The notes under the pieces were generated by a model. The model was given only the letters and a program-made list of their open reading frames with translations, searched no databases and was not told the origin of the DNA. From positions 62,001 to 126,000 of the forward strand of contig CBDFLN010000002.1 of assembly GCA_965249215.1 (NCBI GenBank): a DNA stretch of 64,000 bases, written 5' to 3'. Source of the stretch: G963667675 sp965249215. Its GTDB lineage: Bacteria > Chloroflexota > Dehalococcoidia > Lucifugimonadales > UBA3495. Shown here one piece after another: positions 34,090-41,891 of the stretch. Each line of letters opens with the position of its first letter. Position 1 is the first letter of the stretch. The position numbers and the translations under genes are program-made.

Positions 34090-35226
34090 TTAAAGGAACT
34101 TGACTCGCTCGAAGCTGCCGCCCACGATGGGCTCGGGGTCCAGGCCCAGCCAGTCTTCCAGGATGCTGGAGTAAACGCACCTGAAATCAAGGTTGTACTT
34201 CAGGTTGCCTCCCTCCTCCTGCTCGGCGGGCTCCAGCGACGGGTACTCGCCGTAGATGCCGCCCTTGACGCCCTCTCCCAGCGCGAATGCAATGCCCGCC
34301 GCCCCGTGGTCGGTGCCGGAGCCGTTGTCCATGATCCTGCGGCCGAACTCGGTGAACATGAACAACAGCACGTTGTCGCTCTGCTGTTGCTGGCGCAAAT
34401 CCGCCATGAACGTTTCCACCGTGGCGGATACGTCCCGCCAAAGCCCGGCGTGGTTCACCGCCTCGTTGGCGTGGGTGTCGAAGCCGTTGTACGGCGACGT
34501 GGTGAACAACACCCGGGAGCCGAACCCGGCCAGGTGGGTCTGGGCGATGTTCCTCATGTACTGGCCGACGGCGCTCTTGGGGTATTCCAGGCTGGACTTG
34601 TACTTGCCGGGCGCCGTTGAGAGGATGTCTGCCCCTTTTAGGGCGTCGGTGCCGGTGCTGCGAATGTAGTCGATGACCGGGCCCCGGCCGATGGCCGGGG
34701 AGTACATGCGGCCGAAAACGTCCAGCGCCTGGGCCCGCTGGTCCTGGCCTGCAATTTTGGTCAACAGCCCGTAGGTCTCCAGGTCGCCAACCGAGGCCAC
34801 CGGAACGCCGTCCTTGGCCAATGCCCGCGGCAGGCCCCTGCCGAAGTTGACCCCCGTCAGCACGTTCTCACTTTGGGGGTCCAACTCCTTGATGGCCCGG
34901 CCCAGCCAGCCCTCGGTGCCCTGGGTGTCGGGCTCGCAGGTGTGCCAGATGTCCATGGACCGGAAATGGGAGTAGCTGGCGTTGGGGTAGCCGACGCCCA
35001 GGAAGATGGCCAGCTTGCCATCGTCCCAGAACTTCTTAATGGGCCCCATCTCCGGATGAAACCCCAACTCGTCGGTTATGGGCAGCGCCTGTTCTTCGGC
35101 TATGGCCAGGGTGGGCCTGGAGTCCCAGTACAGCCCGTTGGTCCGGGGAATGACCGTGTTCAGCCCGTCGTTGCCCCCCGACAAGGAGAGCACCGCCAGG
35201 ACGGGGTCTTTCTTGGTGGAAACCAT
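34090..35226 (-). CDS. DUF1501-family protein
   Basis: 378 residues. VLSLSGGNDGLNTVIP near the start, GVGYPNASYSHFRSMDIWHT, GFDTHANEAVNHAGLW and MFTEFGRRIMDNGSGTDHGAAG match DUF1501, a member of the alkaline-phosphatase/sulfatase-like superfamily; the Asp/His residues probably bind metal. Many members have a Tat signal, which is absent here. It is almost always next to a DUF1800 gene, as here (33 bp downstream of it). The reaction is not known. Confidence 0.88.
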   Translation of the reverse strand: MVSTKKDPVLAVLSLSGGNDGLNTVIPRTNGLYWDSRPTLAIAEEQALPITDELGFHPEMGPIKKFWDDGKLAIFLGVGYPNASYSHFRSMDIWHTCEPDTQGTEGWLGRAIKELDPQSENVLTGVNFGRGLPRALAKDGVPVASVGDLETYGLLTKIAGQDQRAQALDVFGRMYSPAIGRGPVIDYIRSTGTDALKGADILSTAPGKYKSSLEYPKSAVGQYMRNIAQTHLAGFGSRVLFTTSPYNGFDTHANEAVNHAGLWRDVSATVETFMADLRQQQQSDNVLLFMFTEFGRRIMDNGSGTDHGAAGIAFALGEGVKGGIYGEYPSLEPAEQEEGGNLKYNLDFRCVYSSILEDWLGLDPEPIVGGSFERVKFL

Positions 35227-35259
35227 GTGATTCCTCCCTTGAGGTCTTATCTCCGCCGG

Positions 35260-36684
35260 CTATCCAAACTGGTATTCGGCGGTAGAGGCTATCATCTGGA
35301 ACATTTCGCCGGCCCGGCGGGTGAACTCGGCGTCCTGGCCATCGGCGCCATGGCGCGCCTCACCGCCCCTGCGGGCGTGGCCTAACAGTTCCTCGCGGGT
35401 CTCGTCGTGCACCGGCAGCGGGCCGACTATGTCTAGGCACCCGTTCACCAAGGCCTCCGGCGTCAACACCGGCCCAAGGGCCTTCAGCCGGTCGACCAGT
35501 GCCCGCACTCCCGGCAACTCGGTGTTGCCCAGCAGGTCAGAAGCAAAGTTGATGCGCTCCACCAGCGTTCCGCTGTCTATCCACTCCCGGCCTGTATGCC
35601 ACCCCTCCACCGTCGGCGGGTTCATCAGGTCCATGCCCATGTACTTGGGCTCCATGGAAATCTCGAACAGGCCGGGTTTGATCTCCCGGTGCTCCCCCGC
35701 CAACCTCAGCGCGCCAACCACCATCTCGGCGGGGCTCTTGACCTTGGAGTACCTGACCGGCTCGGACTTGAATGCTTCAGACGTGAACAACACCCGCAAC
35801 ATGGCGGTGATATCGTACCCGGACTCGAAGTACGTCTTCTCCAGCGTCTGCGCCAGCTCCACGTCCACCGGCGGCATCAACCGCCATGAGGGCACCGGCG
35901 GCTCGTCGGCCACAAAGAAATTGCATATATGCCTGGCGATGAACCGGGCGGTGGCTGGTTGGCGGCAGATGATGTCCAGGATGTCGTCGCCGTTCCACCG
36001 GCCCGTCTCTCCCAGAAAGGTCTTCTCGCTGTCATCGTGGTCCGCCGGGTCGAACCGGAACTCCCACCGGCTGCGACCGTAGGGGAATGGGGGATACGCC
36101 GGAGCGACGTTCCAGCCGGTGAAGGCCCGGGCGCAGGCCTTGACGTCGTCCTCCGTGTAGTTCATCTCCTCGTCCATGCCCACGCCCATCGAGAACAACT
36201 CCAGCAACTCCCGGCCGTAGTTCTCGTTGAGGGCGACCTTGTGGCTTTCGGTGTTGTCCAGATAGTAGAGCATGCCGGGATTTACGGACAGGCGGTAAAG
36301 CAGGTCCCTGAAGTTCCCCATGCCGTGCTCGCGGAACATGGCGACCATGACTGCCATTTCCAGGCCGTGGTCTATCTTGCTGTGACCGGCGCAGAAGATG
36401 GTGTGCCAGAACAGGGACATCTTCTCCTGGAGCTGCCGGGGGCTGTTGATCATCCGGTAGACCCAGTCATGGACGCTGGACTCGATAGCGTTGGGCAAAT
36501 AAAAGCCAGGGTGCAGCCTGAACAGCAGAAATTCGTCGATGTCCGGCTGGCTAAGGGGGTCGAGCAACTGGTCCAGGGTGGCGTCGTAGCCCTGGGCCGC
36601 CCTGGCCTCCAACTCGTCGCGGTCGGCCCCGAATCCGGCCCGGCGGAGCAGGTGGGCCATGAGCGAAATGTCGTGGTCAGCCAT
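35260..36684 (-). CDS. DUF1800-family protein
   Basis: 474 residues. HLLRRAGFGADRDELEARAAQGYDATLDQLLDP at the N-terminus, MSLFWHTIFCAGHSKI, NYGRELLELFSMGVG, ACARAFTGWNVAP and SPAEMVVGALRL are typical of DUF1800. The function is unknown; the family occurs with DUF1501 and is thought to be exported in many bacteria, though no signal peptide is visible in this one. First gene of the three-gene minus-strand unit. Confidence 0.88.
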   Translation of the reverse strand: MADHDISLMAHLLRRAGFGADRDELEARAAQGYDATLDQLLDPLSQPDIDEFLLFRLHPGFYLPNAIESSVHDWVYRMINSPRQLQEKMSLFWHTIFCAGHSKIDHGLEMAVMVAMFREHGMGNFRDLLYRLSVNPGMLYYLDNTESHKVALNENYGRELLELFSMGVGMDEEMNYTEDDVKACARAFTGWNVAPAYPPFPYGRSRWEFRFDPADHDDSEKTFLGETGRWNGDDILDIICRQPATARFIARHICNFFVADEPPVPSWRLMPPVDVELAQTLEKTYFESGYDITAMLRVLFTSEAFKSEPVRYSKVKSPAEMVVGALRLAGEHREIKPGLFEISMEPKYMGMDLMNPPTVEGWHTGREWIDSGTLVERINFASDLLGNTELPGVRALVDRLKALGPVLTPEALVNGCLDIVGPLPVHDETREELLGHARRGGEARHGADGQDAEFTRRAGEMFQMIASTAEYQFG

Positions 36685-37006
36685 GTGCTCCTCCCCTGGT
36701 GTGCCTCAAGGGTGGGCGGCGACGACGGCGCCGCGCCTGCGCTTGAGGGTCCGTTGCCGGAGTCTGGCTCTTGCCCAACATTGGGCCTGGGTCTGCTTGG
36801 CTAAAGTCAACCAAAGTCGTTGGCAACAACCAACCAGATGAGCTAACGATATTATAACGCCTTTTGCCTTGTCAACAGTGTCTGCCGGCTCCTCGGCGCG
36901 AGCGTTGAGCACCCGCCACAGAGGGTGACTAGTATTCACCCCATTCACTAACATACAAGCACCAAATTAACCTCCAACTCGCGCCCCGCGCCGCAGGGAG
37001 ATGTCG
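36685..37006. other. divergent intergenic region
   Basis: On the minus strand TTGACA (36875-36870) and TATAAT (36856-36851) both match consensus, but the 13-base gap is too short for a normal promoter. Otherwise nothing is evident. The right end supplies AGGGAG for the gene at 37007. Confidence 0.35.
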
Positions 37007-37210
37007 ATGGACTCCCCGGTCACCCGTACGGAATTGCAGTCGGACATCTTGCGGGTTCGGGATGACCTGCAACAACACTATGCGACCAAGGCCGACCTTA
37101 GCAACCTGGAAACTAAGCTGTCCGACATGTTGTTGGGGCAAACGAGGTGGACGGTAGGCGCCATCATTGCTGTGGGAGCAATAGCCGTCACCATCCTGCG
37201 GCTGACGTGA
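37007..37210 (+). CDS. small coiled-coil membrane protein
   Basis: 67 residues. An N-terminal heptad-like part (SDILRVRDDLQQHYATKADLSNLETKLSDM) suggests a coiled coil and is followed by one membrane helix (WTVGAIIAVGAIAVTIL). This plan matches small Bdr/DUF1640-like proteins. ATG 37007 is spaced six bases from AGGGAG; the ATG at 37001 directly abuts it. The next gene starts two bases after the stop. Confidence 0.6.
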   Translation: MDSPVTRTELQSDILRVRDDLQQHYATKADLSNLETKLSDMLLGQTRWTVGAIIAVGAIAVTILRLT

Positions 37211-37212
37211 CC

Positions 37213-37524
37213 ATGGACGACAGAAGAAGCATCAAAATCACCGAATCCAAAGGCATCGACTGGGAAGCACTAGACGAGTTGACGGACCGCTGGCTCAGTG
37301 TGGCTAATCAAGCGGAAGGCTATGAGGCTGTTGGACCCGCTGATATACCGGCATTGACATTGATGCTCAGGCGAGACTCCGACGGCAACTTACAACTGAT
37401 GGCGATGGCGCTAAGGGATTTGCTGGCTGCTGCACTTCCCCCGTCTGTAGTGCCCGGAAGGTCGCCTAATATACCAGTAGCGTCCATTACGATTGTGCGT
37501 GACCAGTTACAGTCTAGTTCCTAA
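37213..37524 (+). CDS. hypothetical protein, 103 residues
   Basis: Not recognised. The sequence begins MDDRRSIKITESKGIDWEAL and is a mix of charged and hydrophobic helices with LTLMLRRDSDGNLQLMAMALRDLLAAAL in the middle. It starts two bases after the stop of the coiled-coil gene, so the two are likely co-translated. No membrane helix or known motif. Confidence 0.5.
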   Translation: MDDRRSIKITESKGIDWEALDELTDRWLSVANQAEGYEAVGPADIPALTLMLRRDSDGNLQLMAMALRDLLAAALPPSVVPGRSPNIPVASITIVRDQLQSSS

Positions 37525-37656
37525 CAGTTGACACCCGCTGTATCCTCCTACCTACTCCTGCCGCGTTCCTCATTCCCTGCACGCCTTCCCGTTCCCGCGT
37601 GTTCGCGTGCCGGACCTGTCCCCTAAAGGCTGATCGGCGCCCATCTCGAACGTCCC

Positions 37657-37686
37657 TTGACACCCTTCTTTACCCTTTGCTAGGAT
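37657..37686 (+). promoter_or_regulatory. promoter of the hopanoid operon
   Basis: TTGACA (37657-37662), an 18-base spacer and TAGGAT (37681-37686). Transcription would begin near 37693, about 90 bases before the polyprenyl synthase start at 37783. All genes to 44968 lie on this strand with gaps under 80 bp. Confidence 0.6.
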
Positions 37687-37782
37687 GCACAGCATCGGCT
37701 TACGATGTATCATCCGTGCTGCGGGCCAATCGACCGCGCACCAACCTGCTTCACCCCTGACGATGAGGCCATAGAGCAAGAT

Positions 37783-38853
37783 ATGTCTCAGCAACCGGTC
37801 GCCAAGCCGCAATCAGGGCCGGAACTTCCGGAGATGTTCGCCCGGTACAAAACTCGGGTGGAGGACGAGCTTTCCCGTTCGGCATTGGGTTCAGATAGCT
37901 TAGGCGTCTACATCTTGCTCAGATACCACATGGGGTGGGTCGACCGGTGGGGTAATCGGGCCGGCTCCCCAATTTCCCAGGGCAAGGCCCTCAGGCCGAC
38001 TCTTTGCCTCTTCGCCTGCGAGGCCCTGTCCCAGGACTTTACCCGGGCGATGGCCGCGGCCGCGGCCCTGGAGCTCATTCACAATTTCTCGCTAATTCAC
38101 GACGACATTCAAGACCAGGACCAAGAGCGGCGGCATCAGCCCACCGCCTGGCGGCTCTGGGGCGTACCCAAGGCCCTGGTGGCCGGCAACGCCATGCAGT
38201 GCGCCGGCGACCTGGCCCTGCTCAGCACGGACTACCGGGACCCATCCTCGGAAATTCCCGTCAGGGTGTCCCGGCTGTTGACCGACAACTACCTGGAAAT
38301 GATTGAAGGACAGTGCCTGGACCTGTCGTTTGAGTCCAGGACGGCAATCACCACCGAAGAATACCTGGACATGATCGCCCGCAAGACCGGGGCCCTGATC
38401 CGCAGCGGCCTGGAAATCGGCGCCTTGGCCGCGACCGGCAACCCAGCCGCCTTCAGGGCCTTCTCCCGTTTCGGCGACTGCCTGGGGCGGGCCTTCCAAA
38501 TCCGCGACGATTTCCTGGGTATCTGGGGCGACGAGTCCGCCACCGGCAAGGCCACCGGCAACGACATCCGGCGGCGCAAGAAATCGTTTCCCGTCGTCCT
38601 TGCCCTCAACCACGCCAGCCCCCGGTCCAGAAGTGACCTCTTGGAGATATACAGCAGGCCTGAGTTGGACGAGGACGACGTGGCGAGGGTCATGTCAATT
38701 CTGGACGAGGCGGGCGCGCGGGAGCAGTCCCAAAGCATAATCGACGACAATGCCGCCGACGCCTTGAGCGCCCTCGAACAGGTGTCCCTGCCCCCTTGGG
38801 CCCGGGACGAGGCCGAGGGTCTGGTGGATTACCTGACGCGGAGAGAGTCCTGA
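37783..38853 (+). CDS. polyprenyl (probably farnesyl) diphosphate synthase
   Basis: 356 residues. The first Asp-rich motif DDIQD lies in FSLIHDDIQDQDQERR and the second in FQIRDDFLGIWGD, both typical of trans-isoprenyl diphosphate synthases. GKALRPTLCLFACEAL and KTGALIRSGLEIGAL also fit. It would condense isopentenyl diphosphate units to feed the squalene-forming enzyme later in the operon. Product length cannot be fixed by eye. I use ATG 37783; an in-frame ATG at 37705 is possible. First gene of the hopanoid operon. Confidence 0.88.
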   Translation: MSQQPVAKPQSGPELPEMFARYKTRVEDELSRSALGSDSLGVYILLRYHMGWVDRWGNRAGSPISQGKALRPTLCLFACEALSQDFTRAMAAAAALELIHNFSLIHDDIQDQDQERRHQPTAWRLWGVPKALVAGNAMQCAGDLALLSTDYRDPSSEIPVRVSRLLTDNYLEMIEGQCLDLSFESRTAITTEEYLDMIARKTGALIRSGLEIGALAATGNPAAFRAFSRFGDCLGRAFQIRDDFLGIWGDESATGKATGNDIRRRKKSFPVVLALNHASPRSRSDLLEIYSRPELDEDDVARVMSILDEAGAREQSQSIIDDNAADALSALEQVSLPPWARDEAEGLVDYLTRRES

Positions 38854-38928
38854 CGCCGGACGTTGCGAGCCGGCCATTGAGCCCTGTGTGATGGGCTGTC
38901 GAGCAAATTTTAATTTGGGGTGGATCAG

Positions 38929-39969
38929 ATGAAGCGGGCTAAACGGCCGCTGGAGATGTCCTTCCGGTTGGCTTGGTACGTGTTGAAGAACCGGTTGCGG
39001 GGGCGGAAACGCTTTCCCCTTGTCACGATGCTGGAACCCCTGGAAATGTGCAACCTGGCTTGCGTCGGCTGCGGCAGAATCCGGGAGTACAAGCCCGTCA
39101 TCGACAAGATGATGCCGGTGGACGAGGCCATGAGCGCCGTCAAGGCGTCCGGCGCCCCCATAGTGTCCGTGGCCGGGGGCGAGCCGACTATTCATCCCAA
39201 AATCCATGAGATTATCAACAGCCTCGTGGCCCAGAAGTACTTCGTCTACTGCTGCACCAACGGGCTTCTGCTGGAACGGGTCATGGCCAAGGTGCCGCCC
39301 TCCAAGCACCTGTGCTGGGTCGTCCACGTCGACGGCATGGAGGAGAAGCACGACGAGTCCGTCGCCCGCACCGGCGTCTTTAAAAAGGCCATCAACGGTA
39401 TCCAACTGGCCTTGGACAACGGATACCGCGTATGCACCAACACCACCATCTTCCGCAACAGCGACGTTGAAGACCTGTGGGACATGTTCCGGCTGGTCGG
39501 CGACATCGGTGTCGAGGGTTCCATGATTTCTCCGGGTTACGAGTTCGAGGACGCTCCCGACCAGGACCTCTTCCTCAACCGGCAGGAGTCTCACAACATA
39601 TTCAAGAAGCTCCTGGACCCCCTAAAGACCGGTGGCATGCGGTTCTACAACAACCCCCTTTACCTCAACTTCCTCCAGGGCAAGCGGGAGTACCAGTGCA
39701 CCGCCTGGTCGAATCCCACCTACACCATCATGGGATGGCGCAAGCCCTGCTATCCTCTGGCCGACGAACACGTTCAAGACGTTAACGAGCTCTATGACGG
39801 CAAGCTGTGGGAACGCTATGGCGTGGGCAAAGACCCGCGCTGCGCCAATTGTATGATGCACTGCGGCTTCGAGTCTGCAACCATCTTCCAAGCCGTTTCC
39901 ACCCCCAAAGACTGGGCTACCCTGATCCGGTCGGGTGCCGCCCGGAAGGGCGGGATTTCGGTTGGATAA
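38929..39969 (+). CDS. hpnH: radical SAM adenosyl-hopene transferase HpnH
   Basis: 346 residues. CNLACVGC supplies the CxxxCxxC cluster (Cys41, Cys45, Cys48); GGEPTIHP follows as the SAM-binding GGE motif. The sequence FRLAWYVLKNRLRGRKRFPLV and YPLADEH with CANCMMHCGFE near the end is the HpnH pattern. HpnH joins the 5'-deoxyadenosyl group to diploptene, the first step toward extended (C35) hopanoids. ATG 38929 is five bases from GGGGTGG; the GTG at 38920 is in frame but overlaps that site. Gap to the previous gene is 75 bp. Confidence 0.93.
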   Translation: MKRAKRPLEMSFRLAWYVLKNRLRGRKRFPLVTMLEPLEMCNLACVGCGRIREYKPVIDKMMPVDEAMSAVKASGAPIVSVAGGEPTIHPKIHEIINSLVAQKYFVYCCTNGLLLERVMAKVPPSKHLCWVVHVDGMEEKHDESVARTGVFKKAINGIQLALDNGYRVCTNTTIFRNSDVEDLWDMFRLVGDIGVEGSMISPGYEFEDAPDQDLFLNRQESHNIFKKLLDPLKTGGMRFYNNPLYLNFLQGKREYQCTAWSNPTYTIMGWRKPCYPLADEHVQDVNELYDGKLWERYGVGKDPRCANCMMHCGFESATIFQAVSTPKDWATLIRSGAARKGGISVG

Positions 39970-39999
39970 GCGGCCGTCGGATAGGCGTTTGGAAGCGCC

Positions 40000-40866
40000 G
40001 TGCTGATTGTCCTTGCCAGCATGGAACGGGAACTGGCCGGGCTCCGCAGCCGGGTGCGGCAGGGCATGCCTCGGTCTGCCGACAGCTTGGGGGCCTCGGC
40101 CCCTGAAATGCACGTACTGGGCATGGGATATGATGCCGGCCAGGCCCTCAGGTCCCTGCTGCAGCGCCGGTATGACACCGGCACGGCCCCATTGAGCCTG
40201 CTGATGCTTGGCGTCGCCGGAGCTGTCCAGCCCGGCCTGCAAACCGGAGACCTGGTGCTTTCTTCCCGCTACTACCGCCCCCGCCTCGACGAGACCCTTC
40301 CATTCTGGTCCCAGGAGCAGCCGCCGGACTCGCCGCGTTTGCTTGACTCTCGGCTAGACCGAGAAGCTCAGCCGGAATTCCTGGAGCCTGACCCAGGCCT
40401 GTGGCGATGGGCTTTGGCTGCAGCCGGCGATATGCACCAGCCCGTCGTATATGCCGACTCCCTCACCGTTAGCGGCTTGGTGACGACCACCAACGCCAAA
40501 CGGGACATCCACCGGCGCTATCCCGCGGCCGTAGTCAACATGGAAGACTACTGGGCCGCTCGGGCCGCCCGCGAGGCTGGCATTCCCTTCATCGCGGCAA
40601 GAGCCGTCCTGGACACGGCCCAGCAATCGCTGCCCAGCTACCTGTGCCGCATCGCCGGTTCCCCGCGTGGCGCTATTGCCGGCGCATCTGCCGTGCCGTG
40701 GCGTCTGCCTGTCCTTCTTGGCCTCTGGCGGCGGTTTGGCATAGCCCAGCGCACCTTGACCGACTTCGCCGTGAACTTCCTTGCCCAGGCTACCGGCGAT
40801 TTCCCAGCCCCGGCCGGGGCCACCGCAGCCGCAGCGACCGCCGGCAGCCGGAGCGCCGCGGCATGA
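40000..40866 (+). CDS. hpnG: hopanoid-associated phosphorylase HpnG
   Basis: 288 residues of the nucleoside phosphorylase fold. VLASMERELAGL at the N-terminus, LMLGVAGAVQPGLQTGDLVLSSRYY in the middle and AVVNMEDYWAARAAREAGIPFIAARAVLDTA match HpnG-like proteins, which release adenine from adenosylhopane to give ribosylhopane. GTG 40000 starts 30 bases after hpnH. Its stop overlaps the next start (ATGA). The C-terminal 25 residues are Ala-rich and unlike the family. Confidence 0.85.
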   Translation: MLIVLASMERELAGLRSRVRQGMPRSADSLGASAPEMHVLGMGYDAGQALRSLLQRRYDTGTAPLSLLMLGVAGAVQPGLQTGDLVLSSRYYRPRLDETLPFWSQEQPPDSPRLLDSRLDREAQPEFLEPDPGLWRWALAAAGDMHQPVVYADSLTVSGLVTTTNAKRDIHRRYPAAVVNMEDYWAARAAREAGIPFIAARAVLDTAQQSLPSYLCRIAGSPRGAIAGASAVPWRLPVLLGLWRRFGIAQRTLTDFAVNFLAQATGDFPAPAGATAAAATAGSRSAAA

Positions 40867-41885
40867 AGGTCCTGGTCACTGGGGCAACCGGGTTTGTCGG
40901 GGGCAACCTGGCCCGGCTGCTGTGGCGTCAAGGCCACCAGGTGAAAGCCCTGGTTCGCTCCGGCAGCAACCTACTGGCTATTGAAGGGACCGGGGTAGAG
41001 CCGGTGATGGGGGATATCCTCGACCGGCCCTCCGTTGATTCCGCCGTCCAGGGATGCGAGGCCGTGTTCCACTGCGCCGCATCCTACACTTTCTGGTCCC
41101 GGGACCCCCGCCAGGTATACCGCACCAACGTGGAGGGAACCTCCAACGTCCTTTCGGCGGCTTCTCAGGCCGGTGTCTCCCGTGTGGTCTATACCAGCAC
41201 CGTGTCTACTGTGGGCCTGTCCAACGGCCATTCGTCCGACGAGGACACGCCCCTCGACCCCGCCCACCTGGCGGGGCACTACAAGAAGTCCAAGTACCAG
41301 GCCGAGGCCGTCGCCCTGGATATGGCGTCTAAAGGCTTGCCCGTCGTCGTCGTCAACCCCACCGCGCCTGTCGGCCCCTGGGACGTCAAGCCCACGCCCA
41401 CCGGCAGAATCGTGCTGGACTTCCTGCTGGGCCGCATCCCCGCCTACCTGGACACCGGCATGAACGTCGTCGACGTCGAGGACGTAGCCCTGGGGCACGT
41501 GGCCGCCATGGAGCGCGGCCAACCGGGGCAGCGCTATCTGCTGGGCAACCGCAACCTCACCTTGAAAGAGGTTTTCGGAATGCTACAGCAGGCTGCCGGC
41601 ATCCCGGCGCCCCGGTGGCGCGTGCCCTACTGGCTGACCATGGGCGCCGGATACCTGGACCAATTTCTGGAGGGAGGCCTTTTACGCCGTGAGCCTCGCA
41701 TCCCCCTGGAAGGCGTCAAAGTGTCCCGCACTCCTATGTACGTAAGCTGCAGCAAGGCCGTAGCCGAATTGGACTTCCCCCAAAGTCCGGTAGAGGCAGC
41801 CCTGCAGAAGGCTATTGACTGGTTCCACGCCCACGGTTACACCCGCAATACAACCCAGGTACAACCCCAAACTCTGGCAAGTTAG
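40863..41885 (+). CDS. hpnA: hopanoid-associated NAD-dependent epimerase HpnA
   Basis: 340 residues. An extended SDR with VTGATGFVGGNLARLL at residues 4-19, AASYTFWSRDP, YTSTVSTVGL and YKKSKYQAE with the Tyr/Lys pair. The later NPTAPVGPWDVKPTPTGRIV and NVVDVEDVALGHV are strongly HpnA-like. HpnA is a sugar epimerase-like protein found in hopanoid operons; its exact step is not settled. The start ATG at 40863 overlaps the hpnG stop by four bases, showing translational coupling. Confidence 0.9.
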   Translation: MKVLVTGATGFVGGNLARLLWRQGHQVKALVRSGSNLLAIEGTGVEPVMGDILDRPSVDSAVQGCEAVFHCAASYTFWSRDPRQVYRTNVEGTSNVLSAASQAGVSRVVYTSTVSTVGLSNGHSSDEDTPLDPAHLAGHYKKSKYQAEAVALDMASKGLPVVVVNPTAPVGPWDVKPTPTGRIVLDFLLGRIPAYLDTGMNVVDVEDVALGHVAAMERGQPGQRYLLGNRNLTLKEVFGMLQQAAGIPAPRWRVPYWLTMGAGYLDQFLEGGLLRREPRIPLEGVKVSRTPMYVSCSKAVAELDFPQSPVEAALQKAIDWFHAHGYTRNTTQVQPQTLAS

Positions 41886-41891
41886 AGGAGC

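Noticed and set aside
36851..36875. Promoter with consensus TTGACA and TATAAT for the DUF1800 operon
   Set aside because: The 13-base spacing is too short for a usual sigma-70 promoter, so it is only mentioned in the region note.
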